A DNA stretch of 64,000 bases from an uncultured Lachnospiraceae bacterium (GTDB lineage Bacteria; Bacillota; Clostridia; Lachnospirales; Lachnospiraceae). Each line of letters starts with the position of its first letter. Position 1 is the first letter of the stretch. The stretch is taken from contig CAJTWM010000002.1 in the NCBI GenBank assembly GCA_910579805.1, forward strand, positions 186,001 to 250,000, in the 5' to 3' direction. A program made the translations under genes and the position numbers. Below are positions 42,300-51,189 of this stretch, piece after piece. The notes beneath the pieces are model-generated. The model was not told where the DNA came from. It was given only the letters and a program-made list of their open reading frames with translations, and did not search any database.

Positions 42300-43583
42300 A
42301 TGCAGCAGAAAAAATTTGTCCCCTGTATTTATCTTTATCAGGGAAAAGCGGTAAAGGACCTTAAGGATAAAACGATAGTGAATATGAATCCGGTAGAGCT
42401 TGCCAAATATTACAGTGATAACGGCGCGGATTCGCTGCTTGTTTTTGACTTGTCAAGAGGGGATACGGAACATGAAGAGGCGTTGGATGTGATCAAAGCA
42501 ATCTGTACCTCTGTGGAGATCCCTGTGATAGGAGCAGGGAACGTACATAGGATGGAAGACGTCAAAAAGCTGCTTTATGCCGGATGCAGACAGGCGGCGT
42601 TAAATTACAGTAAGCCCGAAAATGTAGAAATTACGGAAGAAGTTTCTTTAAAATTCGGAAAGGATAAGATTGTGGTATGTTATAATGGGGCAGACGCGAT
42701 CTACCGGCATAAGGAGCTGATCGAAAGTTATGTGGGGGAACTGATCCTTGTGAATACGGCTGCAATCAAAGAATCTTATTTTGCCTGCAGCGTTCCTACC
42801 ATTATATCTTTGCCGGAGGTTTCACTGGACAAACTTTTTGAGATATTGGGACATGCTTCTGTCAGCGGAATCACAGGCAATGCGGTAAACGATAATGCAA
42901 AGGAGCTTACAGCCATGAAAAATATGTGCAAGAGCAACGGGATCCCGGTTCATATGACCGAGCCGGCTCTTTCCTTTAGCGACTTTAAGTTAAACTCCGA
43001 CGGGATGATCCCTGTAGTAGTACAGGATCATAAAACGGATCAGGTACTGATGGTCGCTTATATGAATGAAGAGGCGTTTCAGAATACGCTCCGCACAGGA
43101 CGTATGACATATTACAGCCGCAGTAGAAAAGAGCTTTGGATAAAGGGAGAAACGAGCGGGCATTATCAGTATATGAAATCATTAACGGCGGACTGTGATA
43201 AAGATACCCTGCTTGCGAAGGTTTCTCAGGTAGGAGGCGCCTGCCATACGGGAAGTTATAGTTGTTTCTTTAACGAAGTCGTTCCGGGCGAGTATGACGT
43301 TTCCAATCCCCTTAAAGTTTTTGAAGATGTTTTTTCAGTGATCAAAGACAGAAAGGTAAATCCGAAGGAAGGTTCCTATACGAATTATCTGTTCGATAAA
43401 GGGGTAGATAAGATTTTAAAGAAACTTGGCGAAGAGGCTACGGAAATCGTGATCGCAGCCAAAAATCCGAACGCCAATGAGATCAAATATGAGATCTGTG
43501 ATTTTCTCTACCATATGATGGTTCTTATGGTGGAAAAAGGCGTTACTTGGGAAGAAATTACAGAAGAACTGGCAAAACGGTAA
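42300..43583 (+). CDS. HisF/HisA-like domain fused to HisI and HisE
   Basis: A 427-residue three-part protein. Residues 1-205 resemble a HisA/HisF half-barrel (FVPCIYLYQGKAVKD, EIPVIGAGNVHRMEDVKKLL), but the first catalytic Asp of HisF is Tyr11 here, and the second (VVVAIDAK in HisF) is replaced (IVVCYNG), so this part looks catalytically dead. Residues about 218-330 are phosphoribosyl-AMP cyclohydrolase (SRKELWIKGETSGHYQ, ADCDKDTLL, GGACHTGSYSC). Residues about 340-427 are phosphoribosyl-ATP pyrophosphatase (KLGEEATEIVIAAKN, EICDFLYHMMVLM). HisI and HisE activities are well supported; hisA, hisF and hisH are not in this window. Confidence 0.88.
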   Translation: MQQKKFVPCIYLYQGKAVKDLKDKTIVNMNPVELAKYYSDNGADSLLVFDLSRGDTEHEEALDVIKAICTSVEIPVIGAGNVHRMEDVKKLLYAGCRQAALNYSKPENVEITEEVSLKFGKDKIVVCYNGADAIYRHKELIESYVGELILVNTAAIKESYFACSVPTIISLPEVSLDKLFEILGHASVSGITGNAVNDNAKELTAMKNMCKSNGIPVHMTEPALSFSDFKLNSDGMIPVVVQDHKTDQVLMVAYMNEEAFQNTLRTGRMTYYSRSRKELWIKGETSGHYQYMKSLTADCDKDTLLAKVSQVGGACHTGSYSCFFNEVVPGEYDVSNPLKVFEDVFSVIKDRKVNPKEGSYTNYLFDKGVDKILKKLGEEATEIVIAAKNPNANEIKYEICDFLYHMMVLMVEKGVTWEEITEELAKR

Positions 43584-43591
43584 CATAAAAT

Positions 43592-43636
43592 CTCCGGCAG
43601 ACAACTTTGTGGCCTGTCCGGGGAATTTTTATTTTT
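43592..43636 (+). terminator. Terminator of the his/aroA operon
   Basis: CTCCGG-CAG pairs with CTG-T-CCGGGG (one bulged T), followed by a T-rich stretch (TTTTTATTTTTT). Confidence 0.7.
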
Positions 43637-43761
43637 TCATTTTCATATGATAAATGTGTAAAGAAGTTTGTGACGTTTATGGCGCTGACGCCGTAGGCGG
43701 CATGTCCGGACGTGTGAAAAGATCCCTGAGTATATGGAAAAAGGAAAGAAGAGGAATGGTA

Positions 43762-44106
43762 ATGGATCATGTTTCTACCGATACAAAATTGAAACTTGTA
43801 CAGATGATACGGGCTGAAAATCAGGAAAACCGCATGAAGATGCGTTCCAGGGAACAGCTGGTGAATTATGGAAGTTACGGGTATAGAGACGCGTCTTTTT
43901 CAGAAAAGGAAACCAATCCGTTTTTAGGGCTGCGCATCAGGATCGGAGCCGCATTTCTATTATTTTTAGGATTTCTTTTTTTAGATTATACAGGACTAAA
44001 GATGGGAAATGTGGGAGCCGGAGAGATCGTCTCGTGGATCGATTCCGGCACTTCAATAAAATTCATTGATTTTATTGATAATTTCACTTATACTTTATCT
44101 GAGTAA
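43762..44106 (+). CDS. Small single-pass membrane protein, unknown
   Basis: A 114-residue protein with a charged cytosolic N-terminus (TKLKLVQMIRAENQENRMKM), one transmembrane helix (IGAAFLLFLGFLFLDYTGL, residues about 60-78) and a short extracytoplasmic tail. I do not recognise a characterised family. I chose ATG 43762, seven bases after AGAGGA; ATG 43756 is also possible. An ORF extending to 43654 has no binding site. It lies between the his terminator and a radical SAM gene. Confidence 0.7.
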   Translation: MDHVSTDTKLKLVQMIRAENQENRMKMRSREQLVNYGSYGYRDASFSEKETNPFLGLRIRIGAAFLLFLGFLFLDYTGLKMGNVGAGEIVSWIDSGTSIKFIDFIDNFTYTLSE

Positions 44107-44165
44107 AAATGTATAAGGACGAGACACGTCTGGAAGTATAAATCTATATAAAATAGGAGATGCGC

Positions 44166-46028
44166 ATGATAAAACCTGCATTATCGGATGAAATATTATT
44201 AAAAATAGAAAAACCGGCCCGTTACATCGGGAACGAGATAAACAGCGTGATCAAAGACAAAGAAAAGACTGACATACGGTTTGCCATGTGCTTTCCGGAT
44301 GTCTATGAAATCGGTATGTCTCATTTGGGGATACAGATTTTATATGATATGTTGAACCGCTTTGACGATACATGGTGCGAACGTGTCTATTCACCGTGGA
44401 CAGACCTTGACAAGATCATGAGGGAGAGAAACATCCCGCTTTTTGCACTGGAATCACAGGAACCGGTCAAAAATTTTGACTTCCTTGGGATCACGCTTCA
44501 GTATGAAATGTGCTACACCAATATCCTGCAGATTTTGGACCTGTCCCAAATCCCGATTTTGTCCGAAGAAAGAGGCGATGACGATCCCATTGTGATCGGA
44601 GGAGGCCCCTGTAGTTATAATCCGGAGCCGATTGCCGATTTTTTCGATATTTTTTATATCGGAGAGGGAGAAACGCAGTATAGGCTTTTGCTCGATACTT
44701 ATAAAGATAACAGGAAGAACGGCAAAACAAGGGAAGAGTTTTTATATCGGGCAGCCCAGATCCCCGGTATGTATGTTCCGCGCTTTTATGAAGTAAAGTA
44801 TAAAGAGGATGGAACCATCGCTTCTTTTTTACCTACAAGGGAAGGCGTTCCGAAGACGATCGTAAAGGAACTGGTCACGGATCTGTCCGATACTTATTAT
44901 CCGGAAAAACCGGTGACGCCTTTTATTAAAGTAACGCAGGACAGGGTGGTATTGGAGATTCAGAGAGGCTGTATCCGCGGCTGCCGGTTCTGTCAGGCAG
45001 GACAGCTTTACCGTCCGGTCAGGGAACGGGACGTAGAAGTGTTAAAGCATTTCGCAATGGAGATGCTAAAAAATACGGGGCACGAAGAAATTTCGTTAAG
45101 TTCGTTAAGTTCCAGCGACTATTCTCAGTTAGATGAGCTGATTTATTTTCTAATAGAGGAATGCAGGAAAAAAAAGATCAATATTTCCCTGCCGTCTCTT
45201 AGGATAGACGCTTTTTCTTTGGATATTATGAATAAAGTGCAGGATGTAAGAAAGAGCAGCCTTACTTTTGCACCGGAAGCAGGAAGCCAAAGGCTTCGGA
45301 ATGTGATCAATAAGGGATTGACTGAAGAAGTCATTCTGAACGGGGCGAAGCTGGCGTTTGAAGGCGGATGGACAAGGGTTAAGCTTTATTTTATGCTGGG
45401 CCTTCCTACGGAAACGCCGGAAGATATCAGGGGAATAGCGGAGCTTTCCAATAAGATCGCCGCCGTTTTTTATGAAACCGTTCCTAAAGAAAAACGAAAC
45501 GGTAAAGTACAGATCGTAACAAGCACTTCCTTTTTTATTCCTAAGCCCTTTACTCCTTTTCAGTGGGCTGTCATGAATACAAAGGAAGAGTTTATCGAAA
45601 AGGCTTATCTGACAAAAAAGGCGGTTACCGAGCAGTTGAACCAAAAAAGTATCAAATATAACTGGCATGAAGCGGATGTAAGCGTTTTAGAGGGCGTATT
45701 GGCACGAGGAGACAGAAAAGTTGCGAAGGTGATCCTGAAAGCTTACGAAAAAGGATGCCTGTTCGATTCATGGAGTGAATATTTCCGATACGATCTATGG
45801 ATGGAGGCTTTTAAAGAGTGCGGGGTCTCTATCGATTTTTATACTACGAGGAAAAGGGATCTGGATGAAATTTTTCCGTGGGATTTTCTGGACTGCGGCG
45901 TAACGAAAGAATTCCTGAAACGGGAATGGTTAAAGGCTTTGAAGGAAGAGATTTCCCTTCATTGTAAGGAGCAGTGTCAGGGCTGCGGGGCAAACCGGTT
46001 TGGCAGCGGAATATGTTTTGAAAAATAA
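44166..46028 (+). CDS. B12-binding-like radical SAM protein (TIGR03960 type)
   Basis: A 620-residue protein with an N-terminal cobalamin-binding-like Rossmann region (residues about 30-190; FPDVYEIGMSHLGIQI, IVIGGGPCSYNPEPI) and a radical SAM domain with the cluster motif QRGCIRGCRFCQAG (Cys-x3-Cys-x2-Cys near residues 271-278). A C-terminal cysteine cluster (CKEQCQGCGANRFGSGIC) may hold another cluster or metal. The reaction is unknown. It is paired with a DUF2344 protein, with RNase E/G next. Start 44166 is chosen because AGGAG overlaps the ATG at 44160. Confidence 0.87.
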   Translation: MIKPALSDEILLKIEKPARYIGNEINSVIKDKEKTDIRFAMCFPDVYEIGMSHLGIQILYDMLNRFDDTWCERVYSPWTDLDKIMRERNIPLFALESQEPVKNFDFLGITLQYEMCYTNILQILDLSQIPILSEERGDDDPIVIGGGPCSYNPEPIADFFDIFYIGEGETQYRLLLDTYKDNRKNGKTREEFLYRAAQIPGMYVPRFYEVKYKEDGTIASFLPTREGVPKTIVKELVTDLSDTYYPEKPVTPFIKVTQDRVVLEIQRGCIRGCRFCQAGQLYRPVRERDVEVLKHFAMEMLKNTGHEEISLSSLSSSDYSQLDELIYFLIEECRKKKINISLPSLRIDAFSLDIMNKVQDVRKSSLTFAPEAGSQRLRNVINKGLTEEVILNGAKLAFEGGWTRVKLYFMLGLPTETPEDIRGIAELSNKIAAVFYETVPKEKRNGKVQIVTSTSFFIPKPFTPFQWAVMNTKEEFIEKAYLTKKAVTEQLNQKSIKYNWHEADVSVLEGVLARGDRKVAKVILKAYEKGCLFDSWSEYFRYDLWMEAFKECGVSIDFYTTRKRDLDEIFPWDFLDCGVTKEFLKREWLKALKEEISLHCKEQCQGCGANRFGSGICFEK

Positions 46029-46060
46029 GCGGCTTGTTAGAGCGGACGATGGGAGCAGAG

Positions 46061-46762
46061 ATGAAGCTTAGAATTAAATTTACAAAATCCGGAGTTATGA
46101 AATTTATCGGACATTTGGATATGATGAGATATTTTCAAAAGGCAATGAGGCGGGCGGATATTGATATTGCTTATTCCACAGGGTTCAGCCCGCATCAGAT
46201 CATGTCTTTTGCCGCTCCTTTGGGAGTCGGGCTGGAGAGTAACGGCGAGTATTTTGATATTGAGGCGGTTTCCGTAACGAATGCCTCAGATATGAAAAAG
46301 GCGTTAAACGCGGTTATGGCAGAAGGAGTCCGGGTGGAAGGGATATGGGAGCTGCCGCAGGAGGCGGGAAACGCTATGGCAAGCGTTGCGGCAGCCAGAT
46401 ACACGGTTCGCTTTGACGCCGGATATGCCGTTCCCTTCGATTTGGGAGAAGCAGTGGAACGCTTTATGGAACAGGAACAGATCAGGGTCACAAAGCAGAC
46501 TAAAAAAAGCGTAAAGGAAATGGATCTGAAACCGTATATTTATGAAATGAAAGCGGAAAACGGATTAGTAAGCCTTTTTGTGGACGCCAGCAGTTCCGGT
46601 AATATTAAACCCGGTCTTGTCATGGAAACTCTTTTTTTACAAAACGGACAGGTGTTTCCGGAATGCATCTTAAAGATAACGAGAGAAGATACTTATGCCA
46701 ATACTGGCACGAAAGAACAACCTGTCTTTGTACCGTTAGGGGAGATCGGATATGCATTCTGA
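46061..46762 (+). CDS. DUF2344 / TIGR03936 radical SAM-associated protein
   Basis: A 233-residue protein with the family hallmarks FTKSGVMKFIGHLDMMRYFQ, KAMRRADIDIAYSTGFSPHQ and the helical region after FDIEAV. In many bacteria it is fused to, or encoded next to, the TIGR03960 radical SAM protein, as here. The role is unknown; resemblance to tRNA-modification proteins has been proposed. ATG 46061 has GGGAG five bases upstream. It overlaps the RNase E/G gene by 11 bases. Confidence 0.87.
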   Translation: MKLRIKFTKSGVMKFIGHLDMMRYFQKAMRRADIDIAYSTGFSPHQIMSFAAPLGVGLESNGEYFDIEAVSVTNASDMKKALNAVMAEGVRVEGIWELPQEAGNAMASVAAARYTVRFDAGYAVPFDLGEAVERFMEQEQIRVTKQTKKSVKEMDLKPYIYEMKAENGLVSLFVDASSSGNIKPGLVMETLFLQNGQVFPECILKITREDTYANTGTKEQPVFVPLGEIGYAF

Positions 46763-47960
46763 AAAAGGAAAACTGCTGGTCACGCCTTATCAGGACAAGA
46801 TCCTTTCTCTTCTGATCAAAGATAACAGGCTCTTATCCGCCAATGCGTTTCCTAAAGAAGGCAGTCTTTTAAACAGCATTTATATCGGTAAAGTAACAAA
46901 TGTGGTAACCAACATTGACGCGGCGTTTGTAGAGATCTTTCCCGGCCAGATATGTTTTCTGCCTTTAGCGGAAAGTAAAAACGCACGCTTGACGAACCGC
47001 AGTTTCGACGGGCGTCTGATTGCAGGCGATGAGATCGTCGTGCAGGTAGTAAGAGAAGCGGTAAAGACAAAGCAGCCGGTTCTTTCAGCCAATCTTTCCT
47101 TTACGGGAACATACTGCGTTGTGACAACCGGAGAAAAACGTCTCGGATTTTCCGCTAAGCTGAATGAAACCGAAAAAGCAGCGTTAAAAAAATATGTATC
47201 TGCCATGAAAGACAGTATAAACAGGGAAAAGTTCGGTTATGTGATCAGGACAAACAGTAGAGAGCTTTCAGGAAATTATCAAGTCTTAAAAGAGGAAATG
47301 TTAAGTCTTACGGATAAGGCGGAAAGCTTATTAAAGACAGCCGAACATAAGACCTGTTACAGCAGGCTTTGGGAAGGCGCGGATTCTTATCTTGACGGAG
47401 TCCGCCTTGTTTATCAGTCCGACTATGACGAGATCATAACTGACGATAAGGAGATTTATGAGGTTCTTTGCCGGTCAGGTATTTGTACGGAAAGGGTCAG
47501 GTTTTATGAGGATGCCCGTCTGCCATTACAGAAATTGTATTCCGTTGAAACAAAACTTTCTGAGGCGCTTTCTAAAAATGTATGGCTGAAATCAGGAGGC
47601 TATCTTGTGATCGAACCGACAGAAGCGCTTACGGCGATCGATGTGAATACGGGAAAATCCGTTGCCGACAGAAATGCGGAGGAACATTATTTTAAGATCA
47701 ACTTAGAAGCGGCGGAAGAGATTGCCGTTCAGTTAAAATTACGCAATATATCCGGTATGATCCTTGTGGATTTTATCAATATGAAGTCAAAAGAAAAAGA
47801 AACCCGGCTTTTAGCCAGATTAAAAGAGCTTTTAAAGAAAGACGGCGTAAGGACAAGCGTGATTGATATTACCGGTCTTGGGCTTGTTGAGATCACAAGG
47901 AAAAAGATAAATAAACCGCTGGCGGAGCAGTTAAAAGCAGGGGGAGAAAGACGGTCATGA
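46752..47960 (+). CDS. Ribonuclease E/G family protein (RNase G-like)
   Basis: A 402-residue endoribonuclease of the E/G family. N-terminal S1 domain (SIYIGKVTNVVTNIDAAFVEI, residues about 43-63), then the DNase I-like catalytic part: EPTEALTAIDVNTGKS with one metal Asp, NLEAAEEIAVQLKLRNISG and ILVDFINM with the second Asp. The zinc-link CPxC motif and the C-terminal scaffold region are not visible, making it a short RNase G-like form. Encoded before rplU, a conserved Firmicute context. It overlaps the Nudix gene by four bases. Confidence 0.9.
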   Translation: MHSEKGKLLVTPYQDKILSLLIKDNRLLSANAFPKEGSLLNSIYIGKVTNVVTNIDAAFVEIFPGQICFLPLAESKNARLTNRSFDGRLIAGDEIVVQVVREAVKTKQPVLSANLSFTGTYCVVTTGEKRLGFSAKLNETEKAALKKYVSAMKDSINREKFGYVIRTNSRELSGNYQVLKEEMLSLTDKAESLLKTAEHKTCYSRLWEGADSYLDGVRLVYQSDYDEIITDDKEIYEVLCRSGICTERVRFYEDARLPLQKLYSVETKLSEALSKNVWLKSGGYLVIEPTEALTAIDVNTGKSVADRNAEEHYFKINLEAAEEIAVQLKLRNISGMILVDFINMKSKEKETRLLARLKELLKKDGVRTSVIDITGLGLVEITRKKINKPLAEQLKAGGERRS

Positions 47961-48532
47961 AATTTTTAGGGATGGAAAAAGTAAGGGACGGAAAATATTT
48001 AAAAAATTATGAGATCCATTATTTAAATAAAGCGGGTACAGAAAAAACTTATGAAATCGTAAGCCGCAGAGATCTGGCCGCACCCGAAGAGTTGGGAAAA
48101 AGGGTGAGCGGCGTTTCCATTATCGGGCTAAAAGAAAATACGCTGCTTTTACTGAAAGAATTTCGTATGGGCGTGAACAGACAAGTATATAATTTATGCG
48201 CAGGGATGCTCGAAGAGGGAGAAACGATAGAAGATTGCGTGGAAAGAGAGCTTTTTGAAGAAACCGGACTGAAAGTAAAAAAGATCCTTGAAGTTTTACC
48301 GGCTTCTTACGCGGCCGTCGCGGTCTCCGATATTAAAACCCATATTGTATTTGCCGAAGTTATGGGTGAATTTGAAGATCATACTTCCTGCAATGAAGAA
48401 ATAAAGGCAGGCTTTTTTACAAAAGAAGAGGTAACCGCGCTTTTAAAAACAGAGGAATTTAGTTCAAGGGCGCAGTTGGCGGCGTTTTTCTTTGTAAAAG
48501 GAGGACTTTGCCCCGATAGCTTTTCCGTATAA
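47957..48532 (+). CDS. Nudix hydrolase (ADP-ribose pyrophosphatase-like)
   Basis: A 191-residue protein with a complete Nudix box: GMLEEGETIEDCVERELFEE followed by TGLKV (residues about 78-102). N-terminal strands (NYEIHYLNKAGTEKTYEIVS) and RQVYNLCAGMLEEGE resemble ADP-sugar pyrophosphatases of the NudF type. Substrate not certain. It is coupled to the RNase gene by a four-base ATGA overlap. The region to the L21 promoter is a purine-rich repetitive spacer. Confidence 0.88.
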   Translation: MKFLGMEKVRDGKYLKNYEIHYLNKAGTEKTYEIVSRRDLAAPEELGKRVSGVSIIGLKENTLLLLKEFRMGVNRQVYNLCAGMLEEGETIEDCVERELFEETGLKVKKILEVLPASYAAVAVSDIKTHIVFAEVMGEFEDHTSCNEEIKAGFFTKEEVTALLKTEEFSSRAQLAAFFFVKGGLCPDSFSV

Positions 48533-48652
48533 AAGCGCTATATAAAAAACAGCGGGAAAGTCAGTAGGAAGAGCAATCAGGAAAGAAGGAAGATCAATTA
48601 GGAAAGCAGGGAAAGTCAGCAAAAGTCAGTGAAAAAGTCAGGGAAAATTTGA
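48533..48652. repeat. Purine-rich spacer with repeated AAAGTCAG
   Basis: About 120 bp of low complexity with four AAAGTCAG or AAAGTCAGT motifs between about 48555 and 48645, mixed with GGAAAG runs. No hairpin with a T-run and no ORF. Confidence 0.4.
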
Positions 48653-48681
48653 TTGACATTAATAGGCAGTGATGGTATTAT
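48653..48681 (+). promoter_or_regulatory. Consensus promoter of the rplU operon
   Basis: TTGACA (48653-48658), 17 bp, TATTAT (48676-48681). Transcription would start near 48688. Confidence 0.8.
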
Positions 48682-48687
48682 ATATGA

Positions 48688-48775
48688 GTATGCCGCATAG
48701 CGAGGCAAAAGAGTGCCAAGCGCACCGCCGAAGCTAGCGAGTAAACGGGTGAAACCGTGAATAGGAGGTGCCTAT
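48688..48775 (+). ncRNA. Ribosomal protein L21 leader
   Basis: The 88-base leader has stems GGCA/TGCC (about 48704-48717) and ACGG-GTGAAA-CCGT (about 48744-48757), then GAATAGGAGG as ribosome binding site. Position and pattern fit the Firmicute L21 leader, a cis element thought to mediate autoregulation by the L21 protein. Identification is from context and appearance, not a covariance search. Confidence 0.65.
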
Positions 48776-49081
48776 ATGTACGCAATTATTGCAACAGGTG
48801 GAAAACAGTATAAAGTTTCCGAAGGAGATGTGATCAGAGTTGAAAAACTTAACGCAGAAGAAGGAAATACTGTAACATTTGATCAGGTTATTGCTGTAAG
48901 CGACAATGCTCTTAAGGTAGGAAACGACGTTACTAACGCTTCTGTAACAGGAACCGTTATGGAACAGGGCAAAGGGAAAAAGGTTATCGTTTATAAATAT
49001 AAAAGAAAAACCGGCTACCATAAGAAAAACGGTCATAGACAAGCATACACTAAGGTTAAGATCGATAAGATCAACGCTTAA
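48776..49081 (+). CDS. rplU: 50S ribosomal protein L21
   Basis: A 101-residue protein starting MYAIIATGGKQYKV and ending with the basic signature KYKRKTGYHKKNGHRQ, typical of L21, which binds 23S rRNA in the large subunit. AGGAGG lies seven bases upstream. First gene of rplU-prp-rpmA, with a strong promoter and structured leader. Confidence 0.98.
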   Translation: MYAIIATGGKQYKVSEGDVIRVEKLNAEEGNTVTFDQVIAVSDNALKVGNDVTNASVTGTVMEQGKGKKVIVYKYKRKTGYHKKNGHRQAYTKVKIDKINA

Positions 49082-49133
49082 TCATTAACAAAACAAAGTC
49101 TAAATCATTTGGTTTTGATCAAGGTTAAAATGT

Positions 49134-49463
49134 ATGACTACTGTAATAATCAGAAAGTCAGGACAAGATGAATATAAAAGTTTTACTTGTATGGGTCACG
49201 CAGGATACCGGAGATTTTCAAAGGATATTGTCTGCGCCGCCGTTTCCGTTTTGGTGATTAATGCGGTGAACTCTTTAGAAGAGCTTGCCAATGAGGATAT
49301 TTCCTGTACGGCTGATGAAAAAACGGGATTTATACAATGTACTTTTAATAAAGAGATCTCCGCGCAGGGAACTCTTCTTATGGATTCGCTCGTACTTGGC
49401 TTAAGCCATATTGAAAAAGAATATGGGAACAAGTTTTTAAAACTAACATTTGAGGAGGTGTAA
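49134..49463 (+). CDS. prp: Ribosomal-processing cysteine protease Prp
   Basis: A 109-residue protein with the Prp signature GHAGYRRFSKDIVCAAVSVL, in which His22 and Cys34 form the catalytic dyad. In Firmicutes Prp removes the N-terminal extension of L27; the next gene encodes L27 with exactly such an extension. Between rplU and rpmA, as usual. ATG 49134 has AAGG nine bases upstream. Confidence 0.95.
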   Translation: MTTVIIRKSGQDEYKSFTCMGHAGYRRFSKDIVCAAVSVLVINAVNSLEELANEDISCTADEKTGFIQCTFNKEISAQGTLLMDSLVLGLSHIEKEYGNKFLKLTFEEV

Positions 49464-49467
49464 AGCT

Positions 49468-49752
49468 ATGTTAAATATGAACCTTCAATTTTTTGCTCAT
49501 AAAAAGGGTGTTGGTTCTACCAAAAACGGTAGAGATTCCGAATCAAAAAGATTAGGAGCAAAAAGAGCTGACGGTCAGTTCGTTAAAGCAGGAAATATTC
49601 TTTACAGACAGAGAGGAACTAAGATCCATCCGGGTGTGAACGTAGGTCTCGGCGGAGACGATACCTTGTTTGCATTGGTTGACGGCGTGCTTAGATTCGA
49701 AAGAAAAGGAAGAGATAAAAAACAGGCTTCTGTTTATCCTGTAGAGAAATAA
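49468..49752 (+). CDS. rpmA: 50S ribosomal protein L27 with cleavable N-terminal extension
   Basis: A 94-residue precursor starting MLNMNLQFFAHKKGVGST. The NLQFF-A site is the Prp cleavage motif, and removal exposes the AHKKGVGST end that reaches into the peptidyl-transferase centre. Body GRDSESKRLGAKRADGQFV and GTKIHPGVNVGLGGDDTLFA is typical. ATG 49468 follows GAGGAGGTG; a GTG- or ATG-extended ORF starting at 49450 overlaps prp and is not needed. Confidence 0.97.
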   Translation: MLNMNLQFFAHKKGVGSTKNGRDSESKRLGAKRADGQFVKAGNILYRQRGTKIHPGVNVGLGGDDTLFALVDGVLRFERKGRDKKQASVYPVEK

Positions 49753-49763
49753 TGCACTTACTT

Positions 49764-49797
49764 AGGCTTCAAACGTTTTTGGTTTGAAGCCTTTTTG
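49764..49797 (+). terminator. Rho-independent terminator after rpmA
   Basis: AGGCTTCAAAC (49764-49774) pairs with GTTTGAAGCCT (49782-49792), followed by TTTT. Confidence 0.85.
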
Positions 49798-49859
49798 GTT
49801 TCAGATTGATTTTCAATTTAAAAGATTTTCCATTGATCTTTAATTCAAAGGAGCGGTTT

Positions 49860-51146
49860 ATGTTTGCAGACAGAGCAAAAATATATGTAAAAAGCGGAAA
49901 AGGCGGCGACGGACATGTCTCTTTCAGGCGGGAAAAATATGTTCCAAACGGTGGCCCTGACGGCGGCGACGGCGGTCATGGGGGAAACGTGATTTTTGAA
50001 GTGGACGAAGGGCTGAATACTCTTACTGACTTTAGACATATCAGAAAATATGCAGCACAGAATGGTGAAACAGGCGGAAAGAAAAATTGCCGTGGTAAAA
50101 ACGGGCAGGATATGGTCATTAAAGTACCGGCAGGTACTGTGATCAAAGAAGCCGAAACAGGTAAGGTGATTGCCGATATGTCCGGTGAGAATAAGAGAGT
50201 CGTTTTGTTAAAAGGCGGTCGTGGCGGCAACGGTAATCAACATTATGCGACCAGCACGATGCAGGCGCCTAAATATGCACAGCCCGGACAACCCTCCAAA
50301 GAATTGGAACTTTTGCTGGAATTAAAAGTGATTGCGGACGTAGGACTGGTGGGATTCCCGAATGTAGGAAAGTCTACTTTTCTTTCCCGCGTTACAAATG
50401 CCCGCCCTAAAATTGCAAATTACCATTTTACTACATTAAATCCGAATCTTGGAGTGGTAGATTTAGAAGATGCAAAGGGATTTGTGATTGCGGACATTCC
50501 GGGACTGATTGAAGGCGCTTCCGAAGGGGTAGGTCTGGGACATGAGTTTTTGCGCCATATTGAACGGACCAAAGTCATGATCCACATCGTGGACGCGGCC
50601 TCTACCGAAGGAAGAGATCCTGTTTCGGACATTTATGCTATCAATAAAGAATTGGAAATCTATAATCCTGAGATCGCACGGCGTCCGCAAGTCATTGCCG
50701 CCAATAAGATCGATATGATCTATGGAGAGGATACGGCGGTTGACCGGATCCAGACAGAATTTGAACCGAAGGGGATAAAAGTTTTTCCTATTTCAGCCAT
50801 AAGCGGTGAGGGAGTAAGGGCGTTATTATATTATGTCTCTTCTTTGTTGGATACTTTGGATGACGCTCCTGTTATTTTCGAACAGGAATATTTTCCAGAT
50901 CTTGCTTTTGCCGATACTACGGAACCTTTTGCGGTATCTTTTGACGAAGAAGCGGGAGAGTATGTGGTGGAAGGGCCTCGAATCGAAAAAATGCTTGGTT
51001 ACACTAACTTAGAATCCGAAAAGGGATTTATCTTTTTTCAAAATTTCTTGAAGGATACGGGTATTCTTGAACAGCTTGAGGCTTTGGGGATCGAAGAGGG
51101 AGATACGGTGCGGATGTACGGCCTTTCTTTCGATTATTACAAATAA
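49860..51146 (+). CDS. obgE: Obg GTPase
   Basis: A 428-residue GTPase involved in large-subunit assembly and stress control. N-terminal glycine-rich Obg fold (VKSGKGGDGHVSFRREKYVP, GGPDGGDGGHGG), GTPase domain with GFPNVGKST (P-loop, about residues 165-173), ADIPG, and NKID, then the C-terminal OCT domain (from about 350). ATG 49860 has AAAGGAG six bases upstream; an in-frame extension to 49806 is not conserved. Usual neighbour of rpmA. Confidence 0.97.
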   Translation: MFADRAKIYVKSGKGGDGHVSFRREKYVPNGGPDGGDGGHGGNVIFEVDEGLNTLTDFRHIRKYAAQNGETGGKKNCRGKNGQDMVIKVPAGTVIKEAETGKVIADMSGENKRVVLLKGGRGGNGNQHYATSTMQAPKYAQPGQPSKELELLLELKVIADVGLVGFPNVGKSTFLSRVTNARPKIANYHFTTLNPNLGVVDLEDAKGFVIADIPGLIEGASEGVGLGHEFLRHIERTKVMIHIVDAASTEGRDPVSDIYAINKELEIYNPEIARRPQVIAANKIDMIYGEDTAVDRIQTEFEPKGIKVFPISAISGEGVRALLYYVSSLLDTLDDAPVIFEQEYFPDLAFADTTEPFAVSFDEEAGEYVVEGPRIEKMLGYTNLESEKGFIFFQNFLKDTGILEQLEALGIEEGDTVRMYGLSFDYYK

Positions 51147-51159
51147 CAAAATGGATCAT

Positions 51160-51185
51160 GCGCTAAACAGCGCAGAAATGAGGAT
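51160..51185 (+). promoter_or_regulatory. Stem-loop/Shine-Dalgarno module before yhbY
   Basis: GCGCTAAACAGCGC (51160-51173) followed by AGAAATGAGGA. It differs from the module at 42268 at only a few loop and linker bases. Confidence 0.5.
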
Positions 51186-51189
51186 AACT

